A stretch of 8,565 bases of DNA from Sulfurimonas sp. (GTDB lineage Bacteria; Campylobacterota; Campylobacteria; Campylobacterales; Sulfurimonadaceae): contig QNZR01000154.1 of assembly GCA_003978475.1 (NCBI GenBank), positions 1 through 8,565 on the forward strand, read 5' to 3'. The translations under genes and the position numbers were made by a program. Within the stretch, counting starts at the first letter, position 1, and each line of letters starts with the position of its first letter. Below, one piece after another: positions 1 to 5,200 of this stretch. Below the pieces are notes generated by a model. That model saw only the letters and a program-made list of their open reading frames with translations, made no database searches and was not told where the DNA came from.

Positions 1-16
1 ATGTTTTTTCTATTTT

Positions 17-51
17 TGAGCCGTTTAAGTTATTTCTTATAAAACGGCTCA
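17..51. terminator. Perfect 10-bp inverted repeat, possible terminator of the upstream gene
   Basis: TGAGCCGTTT (17-26) is matched exactly by AAACGGCTCA (42-51) around a 15-nt loop. The stem is G/C-rich in an otherwise AT-rich stretch. On the plus strand it is followed by CTATTTTAT, a weak T-rich tail, so it may end transcription of a gene left of the window. The same 7-mer CTATTTT sits directly on both sides (10-16 and 52-58), which is unusual for a plain terminator. No coding sequence overlaps it. Confidence 0.45.
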
Positions 52-57
52 CTATTT

Positions 58-100
58 TATAGAAATACTATCTTTTGCTATAAAACAGAGTATTTCTATA
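58..100. repeat. Perfect 12-bp inverted repeat with a partly paired loop
   Basis: TATAGAAATACT (58-69) is the exact reverse complement of AGTATTTCTATA (89-100). Inside the 19-nt loop, TTTT (73-76) can pair with AAAA (82-85), giving a nearly continuous imperfect hairpin of 43 nt with a 5-nt tip. It lies 6 nt after the preceding inverted repeat. It could be a second terminator stem, an RNA processing site or a protein-binding palindrome. No T-run follows immediately, so a simple intrinsic terminator is not clearly supported. Confidence 0.5.
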
Positions 101-330
101 TTAAAACTTTACCTGACGTCTAATCCTTAGCACCTTTTTAAAATCTCTTTATTTTTATTTAGATAGAACAGAAATCTACACTAATTAAAATAAAATTATG
201 CTTAACTATTGTAATTTTTATTTAGATATATTTAGTTAAATTCCATGAACTAACTCTGAAAAAGTAAAGGGGTCTATCATTGTTTATTGCAAGAGATAGG
301 GTTATTTTTCATTTAAAAGAGTAGTACCTA
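101..330. other. AT-rich gene-free stretch
   Basis: I find no credible reading frame on either strand, no tRNA-like cloverleaf and no recognisable RNA gene here. The stretch is very AT-rich. It contains a 15-bp direct repeat (151-165 and 214-228) and a weak stem, CTATC (274-278) with GATAG (295-299), followed by a T-rich segment. It most likely separates an unseen upstream gene from the rpmE promoter region. Confidence 0.5.
151..228. repeat. 15-bp direct repeat pair
   Basis: The string ATTTTTATTTAGATA occurs at 151-165 and again at 214-228, 63 bp apart and in the same orientation. Both copies are AT-rich inside an AT-rich spacer, so chance or slippage is possible. A pair of binding sites for an unknown protein is an alternative I cannot test. 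Confidence 0.5.
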
Positions 331-336
331 AAAGTC

Positions 337-342
337 TATAAT
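337..342 (+). promoter_or_regulatory. Candidate distal -10 box (TATAAT) upstream of rpmE
   Basis: A perfect TATAAT is present, but no convincing -35 hexamer precedes it, which is normal for the primary sigma factor of Campylobacterota. It is framed by the inverted repeat TAGTAC (322-327) and GTACTA (343-348), so a repressor-like protein could cover it. Use of this promoter would give rpmE a leader of roughly 160 nt. It is weaker evidence than the proximal box at 420-425. Confidence 0.35.
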
Positions 343-385
343 GTACTAAATTTCGGTTTTAGGTGGGGTTTTTCAGAGGGTTCTA

Positions 386-403
386 TTGTCTTTTTATAGA
401 CAA
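386..403. promoter_or_regulatory. Operator-like palindrome in the rpmE promoter
   Basis: TTGTCT (386-391) and AGACAA (398-403) form a perfect 6+6 inverted repeat with a 6-bp AT-rich centre. It ends 16 bp before the TATAAT at 420, so it covers the -35 region of the proximal promoter. The shape suits a dimeric repressor or activator site. I cannot name the regulator from sequence. Confidence 0.35.
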
Positions 404-419
404 CACAGCTTTTCTTCGG

Positions 420-425
420 TATAAT
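420..425 (+). promoter_or_regulatory. Proximal rpmE promoter, -10 box
   Basis: A perfect TATAAT is preceded by CGG and by a T-rich segment (411-416), with no clear -35 box. This matches the general form of primary-sigma promoters in this phylum. Transcription would start near 432, giving a leader of about 78 nt that begins just before the first hairpin at 438. It probably drives rpmE and the downstream run of genes. Confidence 0.6.
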
Positions 426-431
426 TCGCCT

Positions 432-509
432 CCATAAAACCCGATGCCTGTACGGGTTAAATTTAAATATACAGATAGACGTACTTCGACGTGTATCAAA
501 GGAATCAAA
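432..509 (+). promoter_or_regulatory. Structured 5' leader of rpmE, candidate L31 leader
   Basis: Two stems fill most of this leader. The first pairs AACCCG (438-443) with CGGGTT (453-458) around a 9-nt loop. The second spans 474-497: GATA pairs with TATC and ACGT with ACGT, with one central mismatch and a 6-nt ACTTCG loop. The Shine-Dalgarno AAAGGA (498-503) begins directly after the second stem, so folding could control ribosome access. L31 leaders that may mediate autoregulation have been described in other phyla. Assigning this function here is inference. Confidence 0.4.
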
Positions 510-710
510 ATGAAAAAAGACCTTCACCCCAAATCAGTTGAGTGTCATGTGTCATGTGCGTGCGGTAATGCTTTTGTAACTAAAAGTACGCAAGAAAGCA
601 TGCAGATCGATATCTGTAATGAGTGCCATCCGTTTTATACCGGATCCCAAAAAATTGTGGATACCGCCGGGCGTGTTGAGAAGTTTAATAAACGTTACAA
701 CCGCGGCTAA
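510..710 (+). CDS. rpmE: Large ribosomal subunit protein bL31, zinc-binding form
   Basis: A 66-residue protein that sits at the junction of the two ribosomal subunits and helps hold them together. It opens with MKKDLHP, the family start, and ends with the typical GRVEKFNKRYN tail. Cysteines at 16 and 18 and at 36 and 39 (CNECHPFYTG) form the zinc site, so this is the Zn-containing (C+) type and not the zinc-free paralogue. C12 is an extra cysteine compared with E. coli L31. The frame is open upstream to an ATG at 444, but the start at 510 is chosen because it gives the family N-terminus and has AAAGGA at 498-503. rsmI follows after 21 nt, so the two are probably co-transcribed. Confidence 0.97.
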   Translation: MKKDLHPKSVECHVSCACGNAFVTKSTQESMQIDICNECHPFYTGSQKIVDTAGRVEKFNKRYNRG

Positions 711-731
711 TACACGCGACAGGAACGAAGG

Positions 732-1541
732 ATGCTTACCCTCGTTCCTACTCCAATCGGCAATATAGCCGATATTTCCCTTCGTGCCATGGAGGCACTG
801 TTTCGTGCCGATATCTTGCTGTGTGAAGATACGCGCGTTACCAAAAAACTTCTCAATATTCTCTCTGAACGGTACGCACATGAGCGTAAAGAACAGCAGT
901 TTATTGCCCTGCATTCTCATAATGAGCGCCGGTTTATTGACAATGTCGATGTCAGTTTTTTTGATGCCGATGTGATCTATGTCAGCGATGCGGGCATGCC
1001 CGGTATCAGCGATCCGGGGCAGTTGTTGGTGCAATATTGTCTGGAGCACCGGATCGCCTATGATGTGCTTCCGGGTGCCAATGCCGCGTTGACAGCTTTT
1101 GTCGCCAGCGGTTTTGTAGAGACTCAGATGCTCTTTTTCGGCTTTTTGCCCCATAAGGGCAATGGTCGAAAGACGGCGCTGTTGCAGGCGTTGTATAACG
1201 GATTTACGACGGTCTTATACGAAGCACCGCATCGACTGCACAAACTGCTTCAGGAGATAGCGCTAGAAGATGCCGATCGTAACATTTTTGTTGCCAAAGA
1301 GTTAAGTAAACGCTATCAGCATTTCTACAAAGGCGTTGCGACAGATATTCTCGATGCACTTCATTTACATGTAAAAGGAGAGTGGGTGGTAGTCATTGAG
1401 AGTGCCCCTGCGCGATATTCATCTATTAGTGAAGCCGATATACTGGCGTTATCTATCTCAAAAAAAGCAGCTTCAAAACTGATTTCAAAGATTACCGGCG
1501 AAAATCCTAAACAATGTTATGCACGATTAATTGAAAGTTAG
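732..1541 (+). CDS. rsmI: 16S rRNA (cytidine-1402 2'-O)-methyltransferase RsmI
   Basis: Methylates the ribose of C1402 in the decoding centre of 16S rRNA using S-adenosylmethionine; a tetrapyrrole-methylase-fold enzyme. Family motifs appear in order: TPIGN (7-11), CEDTR (31-35), SDAGMPGISDPG (85-96), LPGANA (113-118), FFGFLP (135-140), YEAPHR (163-168), AKELSK (188-193) and GEWVVVIE (216-223). Residues from about 243 form the short helical C-terminal domain. At 269 residues it is slightly shorter than E. coli RsmI. The start at 732 gives the canonical LVPTPIGN opening, and AGGA lies at 721-724. It sits between rpmE and another rRNA methyltransferase gene, consistent with a ribosome-maturation cluster. 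Confidence 0.97.
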   Translation: MLTLVPTPIGNIADISLRAMEALFRADILLCEDTRVTKKLLNILSERYAHERKEQQFIALHSHNERRFIDNVDVSFFDADVIYVSDAGMPGISDPGQLLVQYCLEHRIAYDVLPGANAALTAFVASGFVETQMLFFGFLPHKGNGRKTALLQALYNGFTTVLYEAPHRLHKLLQEIALEDADRNIFVAKELSKRYQHFYKGVATDILDALHLHVKGEWVVVIESAPARYSSISEADILALSISKKAASKLISKITGENPKQCYARLIES

Positions 1542-1548
1542 CTAGAAT
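1541..1548 (+). promoter_or_regulatory. Extended -10 motif GCTAGAAT just before rlmB
   Basis: GCTAGAAT fits the gnTAnaAT extended -10 pattern described for Campylobacter and Helicobacter primary-sigma promoters. It overlaps the rsmI stop codon. With normal spacing, transcription would begin at or within a few bases of the rlmB ATG at 1555. The same 8-mer occurs before alaC at 3941-3948. There is no clear T-tract upstream, so the promoter call is tentative. Confidence 0.35.
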
Positions 1549-1554
1549 ATTGCG

Positions 1555-2232
1555 ATGTTAATTTATGGCAAACAAAGTATCTATTATTTGATAGAGAATC
1601 ACCCAAACAAAATTCAGAGACTCTATCTGGCAAAAGATATTGACAAAAAAGAGTATGGCAGGCTGATGAAGCATGCTTTTGAGCTTAAGCGCATTCCGCA
1701 ACAAGCAGCGCAGCAGATGAGTAAAAGTGGTAATCACCAGGGTTATTTGGCCGAGGTAGACGACTTGATGCTTAAGGCGACCTCTTTTTTAAAAGATAAA
1801 ACCTTTGTACTGATTTTAAGCGGTATTACCGATGTGGGCAATATGGGTGCTATTATTCGCAGCGCCTACGCGCTAGGTGTTGATGCCGTTGTTATTAGCG
1901 GATTAAACAAAATAGCATTGGAGCCGATAGCTAGAAGTAGCAGCGGCGCATTATTTGATATGCCATTGCTTTTTTGTAAAAATACGCTCGACATTATTAA
2001 TGATTTAAAGACAATGGACTATACCGTTTACGGAGCGGCTATGGAGGGTGAGAATATTAACGGGGTACGTATGAGCGACAAACGGGTGTTGGTACTCGGC
2101 AGTGAAGGTGAGGGGATCGCCTTGCGGGTACAGAAAAAATTGGACTACAAAATTAAAGTTGAGATGGCACATGGATTTGACTCACTCAATGTCAGTGCCG
2201 CCGGAGCAATTTTAATGGACAGGATGCGATAA
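1555..2232 (+). CDS. rlmB: SpoU-family 23S rRNA (guanosine 2'-O)-methyltransferase, RlmB/TrmH-like
   Basis: A SAM-dependent 2'-O-ribose methyltransferase of the SPOUT (trefoil knot) class, probably acting on 23S rRNA as RlmB does. Residues 1 to about 75 form the substrate-binding domain, opening MLIYGKQS and closing with HQGYLAEV. The catalytic domain shows motif 1 around N96 to R102 (GNMGAIIRSA), motif 2 at 180-188 (LGSEGEGI) and motif 3 at 209-220 (DSLNVSAAGAIL, with N212). The conserved Arg, Glu and Asn are all present. At 225 residues it is somewhat shorter than E. coli RlmB. The start is fixed by the family N-terminus, yet no Shine-Dalgarno is visible before it. A tRNA target (TrmH activity) cannot be excluded. 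The next gene begins directly after its stop codon. Confidence 0.9.
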   Translation: MLIYGKQSIYYLIENHPNKIQRLYLAKDIDKKEYGRLMKHAFELKRIPQQAAQQMSKSGNHQGYLAEVDDLMLKATSFLKDKTFVLILSGITDVGNMGAIIRSAYALGVDAVVISGLNKIALEPIARSSSGALFDMPLLFCKNTLDIINDLKTMDYTVYGAAMEGENINGVRMSDKRVLVLGSEGEGIALRVQKKLDYKIKVEMAHGFDSLNVSAAGAILMDRMR

Positions 2233-3129
2233 ATGCAACGAAATTTAGAATATTTAAAAACTCTTGACATTAATGATATTCACAACACGACCCATATATC
2301 GAGGTTAAGTCTCGAAGCGATTTTAAGTCGATCATACGATCGGCTGGAGCGGATCCATTTTTCAGGATTTATCTCTATTTTGGAGCGGGAGTATCGTGTT
2401 GATTTGTCGGATATTCGTGCAGAATATACAGCATTTAATCCTAAACCTTCCGTGCAGCAATCCAATAATCCGGTCAGTATGATGCATCATGAGGCGCCCA
2501 AAAAAGGGACTCAGAAGGGCTGGCTGGTACTACTGCTTATTTTAGTCAGTATCTTGGCAGCATTTTTCTTTGTCAACAAATACATTCTCAACACCCAGAA
2601 ATTTTCTTTTAGCAGTGAGGTGAATAATTCTGAAATCAATGCTGCCAAGGCGACCATGCACAGTAATGCCACTATCAAACCGTATCTCAACAAGGAGACA
2701 AAGGTCGCCTCTGGTGTTCAGAAACAAGAACCGGCGGCTATTGCTGAAGTTGTCGCTGCTCCTAAAGAGGTTGAGGGTGTGGAGGTGATTGCGACGCAGC
2801 CGGTGACAGAAGGGGAGGTAGTCTCACAGGCATCCGGCGTCTCCTACAATGATCAGGTCACCATTATTCCGCATAAAAAAGTTTGGGTCGGTTTGATTGA
2901 GCTTCCGAGCATGAAAAAGAAAAATATCGTCACCGGTGACAGTATCAAGATTGATGATACGAAAGATTGGCTGATTGCTTTGGGTCATGGTGAAGTGGAT
3001 GTGCAGCAAGATAGCGAATTGTTGAATTTTGAAGGATCCAAGCCGCTCTATTTTATTTATGAGTATGGTACGCTACGGCAAATAGATCGCGCTGAATTTA
3101 AAGAGCTTAACCAAGGAAAAATATGGTAA
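2233..3129 (+). CDS. RodZ-like single-pass membrane protein with N-terminal HTH-like domain
   Basis: A 298-residue inner-membrane protein. Residues about 5-66 resemble the cytoplasmic helix-turn-helix domain of RodZ (HTH_25 type): a DINDI..TTHIS segment, LEAIL, YDRL and a GFISILEREY..DL run align by eye with that family. One strong transmembrane helix lies at about 97-114. A low-complexity linker rich in A, V, E and T follows (about 125-205), then a probable beta domain at about 208-298 including VWVGLIEL and DWLIALGHGEV, similar in layout to the periplasmic RodZ end. RodZ links MreB filaments to the cell wall machinery; that role is inferred here. The ATG follows the rlmB stop with no gap, with AGGA at 2221-2224, and the gene overlaps its downstream neighbour. 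From memory, C. jejuni Cj0152c occupies the same slot as an unnamed membrane protein. Confidence 0.7.
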   Translation: MQRNLEYLKTLDINDIHNTTHISRLSLEAILSRSYDRLERIHFSGFISILEREYRVDLSDIRAEYTAFNPKPSVQQSNNPVSMMHHEAPKKGTQKGWLVLLLILVSILAAFFFVNKYILNTQKFSFSSEVNNSEINAAKATMHSNATIKPYLNKETKVASGVQKQEPAAIAEVVAAPKEVEGVEVIATQPVTEGEVVSQASGVSYNDQVTIIPHKKVWVGLIELPSMKKKNIVTGDSIKIDDTKDWLIALGHGEVDVQQDSELLNFEGSKPLYFIYEYGTLRQIDRAEFKELNQGKIW

Positions 3130-3935
3130 AAGCCATAGTGATACTCTCAGTGATGCTGGCATCACTGTATGCACAGACGGCTCTTTTTGAGAAGGTGAGA
3201 TCGTTGGTCGGCGATGCTTCGTATCAAAAAAACCACTCCTATATCAAAATTATTTTTTCTCCGGAACAGTCGTACTATCATAATGGATCGGTAGATGTTG
3301 TTAAGGTAGCACAGACCCTTAAAGACAATGGACTGTTACAACTTTTTTTTAAAAAGCCCCAGGAACTTGAACTCTCGTTTACGACCAACGGTGATGCGCT
3401 GTATTTTGTGAAAATTGTTGAAGATGCCTTGCAAAATATGGGGTATTATAACTATTTACTTGAAGATGCAACATTGGATAACAGTGAATTTGTCTGGAAG
3501 ATTAAGCTGACATCGGAGTATATTATGGATCCGACCGTATTTAAAAAAGAGCTCAGTAAGAACAACGCCTTTTTGGTCAATATTGAGCGTCTGGCTTTAA
3601 CGCACTGGCGTTATAGTATTGATATCAGCAAGGCTCGTCTGAATGCCTATAAACTCAGCAATAACACCCGTGTTAATCTGAAACGTTCGCAATATGCATA
3701 TTGGCTAGATGTCCGCTATAGCAGAGTCTTAAATATCAGCAGTCTGAACCGAAATCACTGGTACCCCTATATTGCCATTTATGACAGGCGAATGCGACTG
3801 CTGGATATTGTCAAAAAAGACAAAGTTATGCAACGTATTCGATTTACGCTGCCCAAAGATGCCGCCTATGTTAAATTGGATGATATTTACAGTATGAAAA
3901 ATATTAAAGACGGACTTCAAATAGAAGCACGGTAA
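3123..3935 (+). CDS. Secreted or periplasmic protein of unknown function
   Basis: I do not recognise this family. Residues 1 to about 17 form a Sec signal peptide: a short basic start, a hydrophobic core and likely cleavage near A17. The mature part of about 253 residues has no cysteine and no further hydrophobic segment, so it should be soluble in the periplasm. It alternates predicted strands and helices, and its last 80 residues are rich in aromatic and basic residues (YAYWLDVRYS; HWYPYIAIYDRR), suggesting a beta-rich domain. The start overlaps the end of the RodZ-like gene by 7 bp, with AAGGA at 3113-3117, pointing to translational coupling and a joint envelope role. From memory it matches the position of Cj0151c in C. 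jejuni, an unnamed periplasmic protein. Confidence 0.8.
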   Translation: MVKAIVILSVMLASLYAQTALFEKVRSLVGDASYQKNHSYIKIIFSPEQSYYHNGSVDVVKVAQTLKDNGLLQLFFKKPQELELSFTTNGDALYFVKIVEDALQNMGYYNYLLEDATLDNSEFVWKIKLTSEYIMDPTVFKKELSKNNAFLVNIERLALTHWRYSIDISKARLNAYKLSNNTRVNLKRSQYAYWLDVRYSRVLNISSLNRNHWYPYIAIYDRRMRLLDIVKKDKVMQRIRFTLPKDAAYVKLDDIYSMKNIKDGLQIEAR

Positions 3936-3940
3936 GTTAT

Positions 3941-3948
3941 GCTAGAAT
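3941..3948 (+). promoter_or_regulatory. Extended -10 motif GCTAGAAT before alaC
   Basis: The 8-mer is identical to the one before rlmB and fits gnTAnaAT. Transcription would start near 3955, leaving a leader of about 19 nt that contains the Shine-Dalgarno TAGG (3963-3966). It lies in the 38-nt gap after the secreted-protein gene. It could give alaC-hom expression separate from the upstream ribosome genes. No -35 box is evident. Confidence 0.4.
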
Positions 3949-3973
3949 TTCAAAAAAATAAATAGGTACTACC

Positions 3974-5200
3974 ATGTTTGATGAAATAGAATTTGACCGC
4001 ATAAAGCGTTTGCCTAAATATGTCTTCGCCGAGGTCAATGATCTCAAGATGTCGGAACGACGCATGGGTGCAGATGTCATCGATTTTAGTATGGGAAATC
4101 CTGATGGGGATACGCCGGAGCATATTCGAGAAAAGCTGGTCGAATCGGCACAAAAAACCAAAACACACGGGTACTCGGCATCCAAAGGTATCCCTAAGCT
4201 GCTTATGGCGATTTCAGATTGGTACAAACGTCGCTATGATGTCGATTTGGATCCCATGACGGAGTGTGTCGCAACCATGGGCTCCAAAGAGGGGTATGCG
4301 CATCTTGCCTATGCGATTACCAATCCCGGAGATGTTGCCGTGGTACCGGATCCGACCTATCCGATTCATTCGTATGCATTTATCTTGGCCGGGGGAAATG
4401 TTCAAAAAATGAAACTGCCGTTTGACGAGGACTATCATGTCGATGAAGATCAGTTTTTCATCAACCTTGAGCATGCTTTTAAAGACTCTTTTCCCAAGCC
4501 GAAATATGTTGTGGTCAATTTTCCGCACAACCCTTCTACCGCAACAGTTACCCCGAAATTTTATGAGCGCTTGGTAGCATTGGCTAAAAAAGAGCGTTTT
4601 TATATTATTAGTGATATTGCCTACGGTGATATTACCTTTAACGGCTACAAAACCCCTTCGATTATGAGTGTGGATGGGGCAAAAGATGTTGCTGTTGAGA
4701 GTTTTACGCTCTCAAAAAGTTACAATATGGCAGGCTGGCGCGTTGGCTTTTTTGTCGGTAATAAAAAACTCATCGGGGCACTGCAAAAAATTAAATCGTG
4801 GCTCGACTACGGTATGTTTACGCCGATTCAGGTCGCTGCGACCGTGGCGCTCAACGGTGACCAGCAGTGTGTCCGAGATATTACCGACAAATATGATCAT
4901 CGTCAAGATGTACTCATTGAAGCTTTTGGACGTGCCGGATGGTATATCCGCCGCAATCAGGCATCTATGTTCTGCTGGGCAAAAATTCCTGAATGCGCCG
5001 CCCATCTGGGTTCTTTGGAATTTTCAAAGCGTCTGCTGGTGGAAGCACAGGTCGCTGTGGCACCGGGGATCGGTTTTGGAGACTATGGCGAAGGGTATGT
5101 CCGTATTGCATTGATTGAAAACGATAAACGTATTCGTCAGGCGGCTAAAAACATTAAACGCTTTTTACAACAGTTTGAAGCAGTAGGCGGAAAACAATGA
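3974..5200 (+). CDS. alaC: AlaC-type PLP aminotransferase (glutamate-pyruvate aminotransferase family)
   Basis: A 408-residue fold-type I, class I/II aminotransferase. Along its whole length it resembles my recollection of E. coli AlaC, including the openings RLPKYVF and IDFSMGNPDG, the PLP-lysine region TLSKSYNMAGWRVGF, DYGMFTPIQVAA, GDQQCVRDI and the close PGIGFGDYG. PLP-binding and catalytic residues are in place: N186 (FPHNPS), D214 and Y217 (SDIAYGD), K248 as Schiff-base lysine, R256 and the carboxylate-binding R377 (YVRIAL). AlaC makes alanine from pyruvate and glutamate. Related proteins are often labelled aspartate or LL-diaminopimelate aminotransferase, and substrate choice cannot be settled by sequence alone. 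The start has TAGG 7 nt upstream. The stop overlaps the hom start by 4 bp (ATGA), so translation is coupled to an aspartate-family gene. Confidence 0.88.
   Translation: MFDEIEFDRIKRLPKYVFAEVNDLKMSERRMGADVIDFSMGNPDGDTPEHIREKLVESAQKTKTHGYSASKGIPKLLMAISDWYKRRYDVDLDPMTECVATMGSKEGYAHLAYAITNPGDVAVVPDPTYPIHSYAFILAGGNVQKMKLPFDEDYHVDEDQFFINLEHAFKDSFPKPKYVVVNFPHNPSTATVTPKFYERLVALAKKERFYIISDIAYGDITFNGYKTPSIMSVDGAKDVAVESFTLSKSYNMAGWRVGFFVGNKKLIGALQKIKSWLDYGMFTPIQVAATVALNGDQQCVRDITDKYDHRQDVLIEAFGRAGWYIRRNQASMFCWAKIPECAAHLGSLEFSKRLLVEAQVAVAPGIGFGDYGEGYVRIALIENDKRIRQAAKNIKRFLQQFEAVGGKQ

Noticed and set aside
444..509. In-frame upstream extension of rpmE starting at the ATG at 444
   Set aside because: It adds 22 residues not found in L31, lies inside the structured leader, and lacks a Shine-Dalgarno; the start at 510 gives the family N-terminus with AAAGGA at 498-503.
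336..527. 63-codon minus-strand frame over the rpmE promoter and leader
   Set aside because: It covers both TATAAT boxes and the L31 start, has no family resemblance, and is easily explained by chance.
552..1154. 200-codon open frame on the minus strand
   Set aside because: It lies antisense to rpmE and rsmI, both clearly real, and its translation shows no recognisable family features.
2329..2342. CGATC-atac-GATCG small palindrome early in the RodZ-like gene
   Set aside because: It is a 5-bp stem within coding sequence with nothing regulatory nearby; expected by chance.
640..4353. GGATCC seems frequent (six sites, near 640, 2351, 3036, 3528, 4249 and 4348)
   Set aside because: All lie in coding sequence, mostly over Asp-Pro or Gly-Ser type codons, and a hand count in one window is too small to argue for a restriction-modification or uptake signal.
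4214..4528. 104-codon minus-strand frame inside alaC
   Set aside because: It is antisense to conserved aminotransferase coding sequence with no supporting signal.
4668..5114. 148-codon plus-strand frame inside alaC
   Set aside because: It is a shifted-frame shadow of the aminotransferase, whose motifs continue intact through this span.
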